From: Clostridiales bacterium
GTDB taxonomy: Bacteria > Bacillota > Clostridia > Lachnospirales > Lachnospiraceae
Direction: 5' to 3'
DNA length: 64,000 bases
Assembly (NCBI GenBank): GCA_019420275.1
Contig: JAHZHN010000011.1
Coordinates: forward strand, 29,622 to 93,621
In this document: piece after piece, positions 1-7,224 of the stretch
Layout of the letters: each line of letters opens with the position of its first letter
Position numbering within the stretch: position 1 is the stretch's first letter
Made by a program: the position numbers and the translations under genes
Notes under the pieces: model-generated
Database searches by the model: none
Told to the model about the DNA's origin: nothing
The model's input: the letters and a program-made list of their open reading frames with translations, nothing else

Positions 1-368
1 GCTTCCGGATACTTTTTCTGATTTCTCTCATAAAATTCCACGTCATCCTCTTGGTCTTCTTCATCTTTTCGAAGACCAGATAAAATTTCAGATTCCATGT
101 ATTCCAGATGTGTAGCAAACCGTTGATACGCCGGTGTTTCTGAGTCTAACGAAACTTCATAAAATTCCTGAATGATGGCCATGATTTCCTGAACAAAAGG
201 AGATGTGGCTCTTTGATCCAAGGTAAAAATCTTTTCAATCTTATTCTTATCCAGTTCATCTCCTGCCTTTTTTCGAAATCCAATGCCTTTCCCCATTAGG
301 ATAACCTCCCGGTTATTGGTATCAAAAGTACTGACTACATTATTATTAATCACCTTTTGAATAATCAT
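1..368 (-). CDS. BglG/LicT-family transcription antiterminator (3' part beyond window)
   Basis: Sugar-operon antiterminators of this family bind a ribonucleic antiterminator hairpin in nascent mRNA and are controlled by PTS phosphorylation. The reading frame starts at an ATG ending at 368 with a GGAGG-type RBS that overlaps the end of hflX. Residues 1-50 form a typical CAT RNA-binding domain (KVINNNVVS, MGKGIGFRKKAGD, IEKIF). The segment that follows contains YQRFATHLEYME, which resembles the start of PRD2 (family pattern Y-x-R-F-x-T-H-L) rather than PRD1 (L-x-D-H-I). PRD1, about 100 residues, therefore seems absent. The C-terminus lies outside the window. The family call is firm; the missing PRD1 is inference. 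Confidence 0.85.
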   Translation of the reverse strand, partial: MIIQKVINNNVVSTFDTNNREVILMGKGIGFRKKAGDELDKNKIEKIFTLDQRATSPFVQEIMAIIQEFYEVSLDSETPAYQRFATHLEYMESEILSGLRKDEEDQEDDVEFYERNQKKYPE

Positions 369-380
369 TTATCTCTCCTC

Positions 381-1616
381 CTAAACACTGCCCAAAATTT
401 CTTTTGGAATATATGCTTCCACATAAATCCCATCTTCTCTGTATTCTTCTTTCTTAAGCTGACCGTAATTCCGGATTATCTGTATCTTGCCTGCCTCGCT
501 GTAAGAATACAGTTTTTCGATATACAGCTTCTGTCTCTGAAGGAGTTCCTCTGTCTTTAAAAGAAGCTCATCTACTCCCTCTCCTGTCCTGGCCGATATT
601 TTTACAGTCATCTGTGCTTTAGGATCTTTTAAAACTGTTTCTTTTTCCACCAGATCCATCTTATTAAATACTGTAATCACATCAGATCCGACAGCTTCCA
701 GCTGTTTTAAAGTCTCATAAACTACTTCCATATGCTTTTCCCTCTGGGGACTGGACGCGTCCACCACATGAAAAATCAGATTACTGTACTTTGCTTCTTC
801 CAAAGTGCTTCGAAAGGCATCTACCAAATGATGCGGGAGTTTTCTGATAAACCCTACCGTATCTGTCAGAAGTACTGTCTGTCCGCTGCTAAGTTCCAAA
901 CTTTTTGTCGTGGGATCCAGTGTAGCAAACAACTGATTTTCTTCCAAAACACCTGCATCTGTTAAATAATTTAGCAGCGTGGACTTTCCCGCATTGGTAT
1001 ACCCGACGATACAGATCACCGGCATATGATTTCTCTGTCTCTGTTTCCTCTGTACCTCCCGGTGTTTGATCACATCTTTTAGCTCAGCTTTTAAATGAGA
1101 TATTCTTCTTCGGATCAGTCTCCGGTCCATCTCAAGCTTTTTCTCTCCCGGACCTCTTGTTCCGATTCCGCCTCCCAGTCTGGACAGAGCCGTTCCCTGT
1201 CCTGTCAGTTTGGAAGCCCGGTACTTAAGCTGTGCAAGCTCTACCTGAATATTTCCTTCTTTTGTGTAAGCTCTTCCGGCAAAGATGTCTAAGATCAAAA
1301 GAGTACGATCCATGACCTTAGTATCCAGCATACGTTCCAAATTTCCAATCTGCGCCGGAGACAATTCATCGTCACAGATAACTCCCGTGGCATCTGTCCC
1401 ATATAACAAAGCATTGACCTCATCAATTTTTCCCTTTCCTATATAGGTTGCCGGGTGCGGTGTCTCCCGAATCTGAATCACTCTGGCAGTTGTTTCCGCA
1501 CCGGCGGTTTTGGCCAGTTCCTCTAATTCATCTAAGGATTCCTCTGCTTCCTCCTGCCGATTCGCTGCGGCAATTAAAATTACTCTTTCTTTTTGTTTTT
1601 GTCTGATTTCTTCCAT
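381..1616 (-). CDS. hflX: GTPase HflX
   Basis: Ribosome-associated GTPase that splits stalled or stressed 70S ribosomes. The 411-residue protein has the HflX N-terminal domain with the glycine-rich linker motif (SRLGGGIGTRGPGEKKLE), then a G domain with G1 GYTNAGKST, G3 DTVGF, G4 NKMD and a G5-like SA motif. A C-terminal extension follows, as in other HflX proteins. The stop lies 12 bases before the start of the downstream antiterminator, and the upstream small membrane-protein gene ends 4 bases before the ATG, so the three genes probably share a transcript. Length and motifs are normal for the family. Confidence 0.96.
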   Translation of the reverse strand: MEEIRQKQKERVILIAAANRQEEAEESLDELEELAKTAGAETTARVIQIRETPHPATYIGKGKIDEVNALLYGTDATGVICDDELSPAQIGNLERMLDTKVMDRTLLILDIFAGRAYTKEGNIQVELAQLKYRASKLTGQGTALSRLGGGIGTRGPGEKKLEMDRRLIRRRISHLKAELKDVIKHREVQRKQRQRNHMPVICIVGYTNAGKSTLLNYLTDAGVLEENQLFATLDPTTKSLELSSGQTVLLTDTVGFIRKLPHHLVDAFRSTLEEAKYSNLIFHVVDASSPQREKHMEVVYETLKQLEAVGSDVITVFNKMDLVEKETVLKDPKAQMTVKISARTGEGVDELLLKTEELLQRQKLYIEKLYSYSEAGKIQIIRNYGQLKKEEYREDGIYVEAYIPKEILGSV

Positions 1617-1620
1617 ATTT

Positions 1621-2061
1621 CTAATTTCCTGTTGATTGCTCTAAAATCTGACGGACTGCCATATCAAATGCCTGCTCCTTCGAATTTTTTGGCTGGGAGA
1701 CTTGGCGCAGCAGCCGCTCTTTTTCCCGTTTCTCACGATCCATCTTAGCATATTTTCTTACATCCATTCCAATATATTCTTCACAGGTGCGTCCTTCCAG
1801 CTCCATCTCCTGATCTGTAATACTCCAGGCATCTAGTACTCTGTTATCATCCCCTACCGCCAACATCAAAGTCACTGGTTTGGCAAAAAGATTCGTCTGA
1901 TAAAATCCCATAGCAATCCTGGCTTTGTCCTGATATTCTTTTCTAAATTCTCCGTACATTGAAGAAACATATTTTGACCGCTGATTCTGCATATAGGTGT
2001 AACATAAAAAGATAAGCAGCGCAAAAACCAGCAAAAACACTCCTGCTATCATCGTGGCCAT
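1621..2061 (-). CDS. Small membrane-anchored protein, possibly GutM-like
   Basis: Predicted 146-residue protein. One N-terminal membrane helix (MIAGVFLLVFALLIFLCYTY) is followed by a soluble domain with the segment ARIAMGF...VTLMLAVGDDNRVLDAW and a charged C-terminal tail. Helix, short basic linker, then a 'xG...vmLAvdddnrvld' strand region loosely recalls the glucitol operon activator GutM; I cannot confirm that by eye. I chose the ATG at 2061 because the longer frame runs back through a good promoter at 2098-2127. It lies 4 bases upstream of hflX and is probably cotranscribed with it. Confidence 0.55.
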   Translation of the reverse strand: MATMIAGVFLLVFALLIFLCYTYMQNQRSKYVSSMYGEFRKEYQDKARIAMGFYQTNLFAKPVTLMLAVGDDNRVLDAWSITDQEMELEGRTCEEYIGMDVRKYAKMDREKREKERLLRQVSQPKNSKEQAFDMAVRQILEQSTGN

Positions 2062-2097
2062 TTCAATTTTCATCCTTTCTTTCACAAAACTACAAAT

Positions 2098-2127
2098 ATT
2101 ATACAACGAATCTCCCTTTTTTGTCAG
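2098..2127 (-). promoter_or_regulatory. Sigma-A promoter for GutM-like/hflX/antiterminator operon
   Basis: On the minus strand there is a -35 CTGACA (2127-2122), an 18-base spacer and a perfect -10 TATAAT (2103-2098). It sits about 40 bases upstream of the chosen start of the small membrane-protein gene. Confidence 0.7.
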
Positions 2128-2340
2128 CATAAAATACACCCAAAGTTTCCCCTCTCAAACCAAACAAAGAAGAATCATCTATAAAACTTCTAGGACAGCA
2201 GGAATTCCCAAATGGATTTTCTTATCATATAAAATATAAAGAAAAAGCCTGTCTGAGATCCCGTCTGCCGTTTAACGATAACTTTCACTCAAACATGACT
2301 TTTTCTTTCTAAATATAATAAGCCTTTTACAGATATTTTT

Positions 2341-2709
2341 TCATATTCTTGACTTTTCCTTGATCAAAGAATATAAAATTGCTCCTATAAAAACAAAATA
2401 CGTATAAACAGGTGCATTCGTCATCATGATAAAATGTTCCATTTTAATTCCGAAAATCCAGATTACGAAAGGGACAATAATATCAGCACCACAAAAGATT
2501 TTTGCTATTTGATCTGTTTTCTCTTTTTGAATTGTTTCTGCCATAACTAAAACTAGGACTCCAATCACACAGTATCCGATACATTCCAGCAGGAAAAGAG
2601 CCGTAACTGAAATATCTGGCTGATCTAATATAATTTGCTGAAAAACATGGATAATATAACAAATCAAATATGCTGATGCCGGACATACTAGAACCATTAT
2701 TTTCTTCAT
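2341..2709 (-). CDS. Small four-helix membrane protein of unknown function
   Basis: A 122-residue hydrophobic protein with about four predicted membrane segments (roughly residues 3-23, 36-57, 72-90 and 97-115) and a basic C-terminal end (IKEKSRI). It has a strong RBS (AAAGGAGTGGTGATTT before ATG). I do not recognise the family. It lies 15 bases downstream of a decayed reading frame and next to the PadR cassette. Its AT-rich composition matches the PadR cassette better than the flanking housekeeping genes, which suggests an acquired accessory island. Confidence 0.6.
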   Translation of the reverse strand: MKKIMVLVCPASAYLICYIIHVFQQIILDQPDISVTALFLLECIGYCVIGVLVLVMAETIQKEKTDQIAKIFCGADIIVPFVIWIFGIKMEHFIMMTNAPVYTYFVFIGAILYSLIKEKSRI

Positions 2710-2724
2710 AAATCACCACTCCTT

Positions 2725-3312
2725 TTATTTGTTTATACTTTTACTGATATAAATACAAGATAAACATGTCCAACTACTTGAACCTCTCTTCAACTTTATC
2801 TTCCAAGTTCCACCAATGAAGAAAGAACTATGAGCAGGTAGATATTTCTCGAATCCTGTAGTATAGCTAAAAGTTGTAGACTTTGGATACTTTCTTTTTA
2901 ACTGTTCAACTCTCGCTGCAGGATTAGTGGTTTGATAAAATACTTCTGTTGTAATAGCTGTAACCCCGGATTGTACATTTTCAGAAATCATACCAGAAAC
3001 TTTATCTAATTTGGCATCAGTACCTTTTTAGAAAAATTAATTGCAATTAAAATTTATACTACTTGTCTGATTTCATTTCGATTTCGAGCTGATCCAACTA
3101 ACATAACAGAGTTATTTTCAGAATCTTGAATTTCATATAATTTCAAGTATTTTTATCATAACTCTTAACATCATCTAAAGGAACAACTTCTTTTCTGACT
3201 TTTACAAAGTGCCTTCCATATTGATACAATGTTTGAATATCTTTTTCGCTTTTTTCACCTTTATACGTTCCCCCTTTCTTTAATTTCACTACAACATTAT
3301 AGCATTTTGATT
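2725..3312 (-). pseudogene. Decayed gene of unknown function in at least three frames
   Basis: Three protein-like segments follow one another on the minus strand in different frames. The first (about 3312-3143) reads VKLKKGGTYKGEKSE...VPLDDVKSYDK and has no start codon. After an A-run near 3147-3152, a one-base shift opens the second (KYLKLYEIQDSENNS...NEIRQVV), which stops at 3054. The third (about 3027-2725) reads GTDAKLDKVSG...IYISKSINK. Codon use looks coding but no single frame is open. I do not recognise the ancestral protein. Sequencing indels are an alternative explanation. Confidence 0.45.
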
Positions 3313-3357
3313 ATACTTATGAATCTATTATCAGCTTACTCTTTTTAATGTATTTTG

Positions 3358-3392
3358 TCAATCAATATTTTGAAATACAAAATATTGATTGA
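3358..3392. promoter_or_regulatory. 35-bp palindromic operator upstream of padR
   Basis: Two perfect 15-base arms (TCAATCAATATTTTG at 3358-3372 and its reverse complement at 3378-3392) surround a 5-base centre, AAATA. The right arm contains the -35 box of the padR promoter. PadR-family proteins commonly autorepress through long AT-rich inverted repeats, so this is probably the PadR operator. It is not followed by a T-run and so is unlikely to be a terminator. Confidence 0.75.
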
Positions 3393-3413
3393 ACAGATTT
3401 TCTATGTTAGAAT
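3385..3413 (+). promoter_or_regulatory. padR promoter
   Basis: The -35 is TTGATT (3385-3390), the spacer is 17 bases and the -10 is TAGAAT (3408-3413). The -35 box lies inside the right arm of the palindrome, so a repressor bound there would block polymerase directly. Confidence 0.7.
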
Positions 3414-3454
3414 ATGCATAAGTTAATTATCAAAAATGGAAAGGTTCAATCGGC

Positions 3455-3787
3455 ATGGCAAATCGTAACAATTTTATCACCGGAATTACAGAAATGTTGA
3501 TCCTATCTCTTCTTGAAAAAGGAGACAGCTATGTATACCAAATATCAAAATCTATCAAAGATTTATCCGATAATTCTCTTTCTATTTCACAAAATACATT
3601 ATATTCTGCTACTTATAAATTAGAAAATGAAGGATATATAAGTGAATATTCAAAAAAAGTGGGAAAAAAACGAACGCGAATTTATTACAAATTAGAGCCA
3701 GAAGGAAAACAATATCTTAATTCTATTCGTGAAAATTATCAACAAGTAGTCCAAGGCGTTCATGCAGTTCTCCGTCATCTTGATTAA
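3455..3787 (+). CDS. PadR-family transcriptional regulator
   Basis: A 110-residue winged-helix regulator of the short PadR type. The N-terminus (NFITGITEMLILSLL) is the classic PadR helix 1. The recognition region is SISQNTLYSATYKLENEGYI, followed by the wing GKKRTRIYYKLEPEGKQYL and a C-terminal dimerisation helix. PadR proteins usually repress the operon they head in response to stress or small molecules. The AAAGG RBS sits 12 bases before the ATG. The gene is followed 35 bases later by a HAAS-type membrane protein, a common PadR partner arrangement in Firmicutes. The ligand cannot be inferred. Confidence 0.9.
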   Translation: MANRNNFITGITEMLILSLLEKGDSYVYQISKSIKDLSDNSLSISQNTLYSATYKLENEGYISEYSKKVGKKRTRIYYKLEPEGKQYLNSIRENYQQVVQGVHAVLRHLD

Positions 3788-3822
3788 AAATAATTACAAC
3801 AGAAGGGAGTGAAATTATATTT

Positions 3823-4212
3823 ATGAAAAGAAAATCTTTTACTACAATTTATTTGCATAAAGTAAAAAGCTTATTTCCAATTTTGGGAAAACAGGAACGT
3901 CAATATCTCAAAGGTTTTGAAAATACTGTTCAGGATTATGCCGATGATCATTCAATTTTATCTGTCCAAGATTTAATCAGAGAATTTGGAACACCTCAGG
4001 AAGTTGTTGATTCTTATATCAATCAGGCAGATTCCAATTATCTAGGTAAGAAAATGAAAAAAAATACTTTTATAAAACGTATTGTTCTCATCGTTATCTT
4101 TTGTCTTTTAATGCTCATCGGATTTTATGCAGTTTTAGTATATAAAGATTTTCAAATAACAAAAAATGAACATATTGAAAAAGAAGAAATTATCATAGAA
4201 TATAAAGAGTAA
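3823..4212 (+). CDS. HAAS/DUF1700-like membrane protein (PadR partner)
   Basis: A 129-residue protein. The N-terminal soluble region (about 1-80) is a HAAS-like helical domain with the typical pattern LIREFGTPQEVVDSYI. One membrane helix follows at about residues 84-106 (IVLIVIFCLLMLIGFYAVLVY), then a short charged exterior tail. Such proteins are encoded directly downstream of PadR regulators and probably act in membrane stress or envelope control; the mechanism is not known. The GGGAG RBS sits about 13 bases before the ATG. A broken exported-protein gene follows 14 bases after its stop. Confidence 0.75.
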   Translation: MKRKSFTTIYLHKVKSLFPILGKQERQYLKGFENTVQDYADDHSILSVQDLIREFGTPQEVVDSYINQADSNYLGKKMKKNTFIKRIVLIVIFCLLMLIGFYAVLVYKDFQITKNEHIEKEEIIIEYKE

Positions 4213-4226
4213 AGTTACGGGACAAT

Positions 4227-4538
4227 TTGAGAAAAAACATTTTATCTATTGTATATTTTGTTTTTGTTCTATCAATCTCTATTTCTATAAATGCTTCTGA
4301 ACACTTTAAGAGTCAGTAGTACTTTTTCTTACAATGGTTCCTCTTCAAAATGTACCAGTTCTTCTGTATCTACAACATCTCCTGGAAAAACATGATATAT
4401 TAGCAAGTCTTCGCTTCAAGAAACAAAAATTCCGCAGCTGCAAAAGCTACTGCTCAGCGAAAAGTTTCTGGCATTGTTTTACAAACTGTAACCCGTTTTG
4501 TTACTCTTACATGCAGTAAATCTGGCAAATTATCTTAA
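4227..4538 (+). pseudogene. Broken gene for a small exported Ser/Thr-rich protein
   Basis: A TTG start at 4227, behind ACGGGA, opens a 30-codon frame coding for a Sec-type signal peptide (basic MRKN, hydrophobic core, polar SINASE), stopped by TAG at 4317. The next frame (4315-4395) is Ser/Thr-rich (SSTFSYNGSSSKCTSS). The original frame resumes after another stop (4404-4538) with QVFASRNKNSAAAKATAQRK and ends 3 bases before a terminator. The pieces look like one roughly 100-residue secreted protein, third gene of the PadR cassette, broken by indels. Sequencing error cannot be excluded. Confidence 0.45.
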
Positions 4539-4541
4539 AAA

Positions 4542-4587
4542 ACAGGCCGCAGAACATCTGACTTCTTTTCCATGTTCTGCGGCCTGT
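4542..4587. terminator. Bidirectional intrinsic terminator between converging operons
   Basis: A perfect 16-bp stem (4542-4557 pairing with 4572-4587, ACAGGCCGCAGAACAT) has a 14-base loop, an A-run on the left and a T-run on the right. It serves both the plus-strand PadR cassette and the minus-strand sorbose operon. Confidence 0.92.
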
Positions 4588-4606
4588 TTTTCATATCATC
4601 GCATTT

Positions 4607-5431
4607 TTATTCTTTTCTATATTCTGCCGGATATCCTCTTCCGGTCTCTGCTCTGTGATCCATTGTAAACATCAGTTTCATATCTTCTTCCGATAATTCA
4701 AAGTCAAAAATGTCTCCGTTGGAAATGATCCGCTCTTTGTGAACTGATTTCGGAAGACTTACAATGCCTCTCTGCAGATGCCAGCGAAGGATGATCTGCG
4801 CCGGCGTCTTTTTGTATTTTTCCGCCAGTTTTATGATTTCCGGCTCTCCCAGCTGCTTTCCTTTTCCCAGCGGTCCCCACGCTTCCACGATGATTCCCTG
4901 CCCTTTACAGTAATCCACCGTATCTTTCTGCACGAGAAAGGGACAAATCTCAATCTGGTCCACCGCCGGAGCGATATTTGCCGTCTGCTCCAGCCGTTTC
5001 AGATGTCTCTCGTTAAAATTGCTGACGCCGATGTTCTTTATCAGTCCCTGTTCGTAATATCTTTCCAGGACCTTCCAGGATCCAGCCACATCATTGATCG
5101 GCCAGTGAAGAAGATACAAATCCAGATATTCCAGATCCAACTCTTTTAATGTCTTTTCAAAAGCTGCTTCCTGCTTTCCTTCCGCCATATCTGTATACCA
5201 GATTTTGCTGGTGACAAAAATCTCTTCTCTCGGAATCCTGCTGTCTCTGACAGCCGCTCCCACCTGTGCCTCATTTTCATAATAACTGGCTGTATCCAGA
5301 TGACGGTATCCTGCCTCCAGAGCATCCAGACAGGCCTGATATCCTTCTCTGCCCCTGCTGTCCCAGCTTCCCATGGCCATCACCGGAATCTGGTTTCCGT
5401 TGTTCATCTGAAATGTTGACTGTAGATTCAT
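4607..5431 (-). CDS. Aldo/keto reductase
   Basis: A 274-residue NAD(P)H-dependent reductase of the AKR superfamily, close to the 2,5-diketo-D-gluconate reductase-like group. The catalytic tetrad is visible: Asp in LDTASYYENE, Tyr in the same motif, Lys in TSKIWY and His in LLHWPIND. The coenzyme-binding region includes SLPKSVHKERI. It is the last gene of the sorbose PTS operon, 17 bases after the SDR and before the operon terminator. It may act on a sugar or sugar-phosphate carbonyl of the same pathway; the substrate is not visible in the sequence. Confidence 0.88.
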   Translation of the reverse strand: MNLQSTFQMNNGNQIPVMAMGSWDSRGREGYQACLDALEAGYRHLDTASYYENEAQVGAAVRDSRIPREEIFVTSKIWYTDMAEGKQEAAFEKTLKELDLEYLDLYLLHWPINDVAGSWKVLERYYEQGLIKNIGVSNFNERHLKRLEQTANIAPAVDQIEICPFLVQKDTVDYCKGQGIIVEAWGPLGKGKQLGEPEIIKLAEKYKKTPAQIILRWHLQRGIVSLPKSVHKERIISNGDIFDFELSEEDMKLMFTMDHRAETGRGYPAEYRKE

Positions 5432-5448
5432 CTTACACCTCCGTATTT

Positions 5449-6264
5449 TTATCCTCTGGTCTTTCCTCCTGCCACATTGATCGTCACTCCGTGGACATAG
5501 GAGGCTCTTTCACTTGCCAGATATACACACATATCCGCTACCTCACTTAGCTTTCCGGAACGTCCGAGGGGTGTGGTGGAAGTACTTGCGTATCCAGCTC
5601 TCAAATCATCAACCGTAATCCCTCTCGTATATGCCAGAGCAGATTCATAAGCCAGTGTACGAAGGCCGGTCGCTTCCATGATTCCCGGTGCTACTCCTAC
5701 AACTCTGACTCCTTGTTTTCCCAGCTCTTTTGCCCAGGATCTAGTCAGTGAATTTACCGCGTTTTTAGTTGCAGCATAGACACTTTGTCCCTCTGATCCT
5801 TCCAGTCCGCTTTCAGATGACATATTAATGATGACACCCTCGCCTTTTTTTGTCAATATTCTTGCAACTGCCTGTGCACAGAAAAATACACCTTTCAGAT
5901 TTACATTGCATACTTTATCCCAGACATTTTCATCCAATTCATATTGTCCCTTGGGGTCTTTTGAATCTACCAGAAGTCTTGGAATATTAATTCCCGCATT
6001 GTTGACCAGCACATCCACAGAACCAAACGTCTCTTTTACCTGATCTACCATAGCTTCAACCTCTTCCGGTTTTGTCACATCCGTCCTGACATAAAGCAGA
6101 TGTCCTTTTTCTGCCTGCATTTCAGGCTCTTCAGATGCCATATCAGAAATTGCTACATTGGCTCCCACATCCAAAAATTCCTGGGCAACTGCCTTTCCAA
6201 TTCCAGAAGCTCCTCCTGTTACAATAACTGTCTTTCCTTCTAAACCTAACCAGCTGCTATTCAT
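5449..6264 (-). CDS. SDR dehydrogenase, probable sorbitol-6-phosphate 2-dehydrogenase
   Basis: A 271-residue classical short-chain dehydrogenase. Seen: the NAD-binding TGGASGIG, NNAG, catalytic Ser in MSSESG and YAATK (Tyr-x-x-x-Lys). In L-sorbose operons the product of SorE, sorbitol-6-phosphate, is oxidised to fructose-6-phosphate by an SDR (SorD/GutF), and this gene sits where such an enzyme is needed. Its long C-terminal segment (ATGLRTLAYE...) resembles lactobacillus and clostridial sorbitol-6-P dehydrogenases. A terminator at 6307-6340 separates it from rpiR, so its expression may be lower or independent. Substrate assignment is inferred. Confidence 0.75.
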   Translation of the reverse strand: MNSSWLGLEGKTVIVTGGASGIGKAVAQEFLDVGANVAISDMASEEPEMQAEKGHLLYVRTDVTKPEEVEAMVDQVKETFGSVDVLVNNAGINIPRLLVDSKDPKGQYELDENVWDKVCNVNLKGVFFCAQAVARILTKKGEGVIINMSSESGLEGSEGQSVYAATKNAVNSLTRSWAKELGKQGVRVVGVAPGIMEATGLRTLAYESALAYTRGITVDDLRAGYASTSTTPLGRSGKLSEVADMCVYLASERASYVHGVTINVAGGKTRG

Positions 6265-6306
6265 AATTCTCTTCCTTTCTAATGCTCCAATTTATCTGCT
6301 TTTTCA

Positions 6307-6340
6307 AAAAAAGAGGCATCGTTTATGATGCCTCTTTTTT
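6307..6340 (-). terminator. Intrinsic terminator between rpiR and the SDR gene
   Basis: An 8-bp GC-rich stem (GAGGCATC 6313-6320, GATGCCTC 6327-6334) with a 6-base loop is flanked by A and T runs, giving a T-tail on the minus strand after rpiR. It lies inside the apparent sorbose operon, suggesting partial read-through. Confidence 0.8.
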
Positions 6341-6361
6341 GATCTCTTCTTTCATAAAATA

Positions 6362-7210
6362 TCATAATTTTTCTTCTGCAACAGACTGCTCATGTTCCGC
6401 CACATTTTTAAAGGAATCCCATTTGGTGGAAAACAAAAACAGGAACAGACAGTCAATGACTGACATAGCCGCCATTCTTGTAAAGCTCACTTGATCGTGG
6501 AAGATGTGTTCTCTCGTTGCCGTCAGCAGAACATAGTCACATGCCTCCGCCAAAGGCGACTTCGCCTGATTTGTAATGGCAACTGTCACGGCTTTGTTTT
6601 CTTTTGCGATCTCAACCATATTGATCAAACGTTTGGACGCTCCTGACGCCGATATAGCGAACATAATATCCTTTTCCTGAAGAATACGGGAAAAGGCTTC
6701 CTGGCTCTCCCAGATCGTAGAGCTGACTGCCTTCAGTCCCAGCTGATTGAACTTATAAGTCCCGTCCAAAGCAATTGGAATCGTATTGCCCATAGCCGCA
6801 AATTCAATCATATCGGCCTGCAGGATCAGGTCAATTATCTCCCTTAGTTCTTTCGGATTGAAATTGGAATAGGTTGCTTTCAGTTCTTCCAGTTTGCTTC
6901 CAAGAATATTATTCAGCGACTGTTCCATGTTATCTATATTGATCTCATTGGAGATCACCTGTTCTTCCTGCTGCCTCTGTTCTCCGGCCATCCGGATCTT
7001 CAGCTGATGGAAGCCTTTGCATCCGATCTTCTTGCAAAACCTCACGATTGTTGCCTGGCTTGCCTCACAATGCTGCGCAAGCTCCGATACGGACATCTCA
7101 ATCGCTTCTGCCGGGTGACTGATCAAGTAATCTGCTACTTTCTTTTCTGCATCATATAAACTTTCATATGTGGAAAAAATTTGATCTCGAACTGATATTT
7201 CGCCGTTCAT
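6362..7210 (-). CDS. MurR/RpiR-family transcriptional regulator
   Basis: A 282-residue sugar-phosphate-sensing regulator. The N-terminal HTH_6 domain (about residues 1-77) ends in the recognition segment ASQATIVRFCKKIGCKGFHQLK. The C-terminal SIS domain (about 120-250; AMGNTIPIALDGTYKF, SASGASKRLINMVEIAKE) normally binds a phosphosugar. It lies inside the sorbose operon, replacing the SorC-family regulator of enterobacterial and lactobacillus sor operons. It probably controls the promoter at 11.17-11.20 kb, perhaps through the repeated CGAAAT elements there, in response to a sorbose or sorbitol phosphate. Target and ligand are inferred. Confidence 0.9.
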   Translation of the reverse strand: MNGEISVRDQIFSTYESLYDAEKKVADYLISHPAEAIEMSVSELAQHCEASQATIVRFCKKIGCKGFHQLKIRMAGEQRQQEEQVISNEINIDNMEQSLNNILGSKLEELKATYSNFNPKELREIIDLILQADMIEFAAMGNTIPIALDGTYKFNQLGLKAVSSTIWESQEAFSRILQEKDIMFAISASGASKRLINMVEIAKENKAVTVAITNQAKSPLAEACDYVLLTATREHIFHDQVSFTRMAAMSVIDCLFLFLFSTKWDSFKNVAEHEQSVAEEKL

Positions 7211-7224
7211 AATGCCCCTTTCTA

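Noticed and set aside
3358..3392. Palindrome as an intrinsic terminator of the minus-strand remnant
   Set aside because: It is AT-rich, lacks a T-run and contains the -35 of padR, so an operator is the better reading.
4334..4519. 61-codon plus-strand frame inside the broken exported-protein gene
   Set aside because: It uses a different frame from the signal peptide and Ser/Thr-rich segments, lacks an RBS and has an unlikely Cys/Lys/Phe composition.
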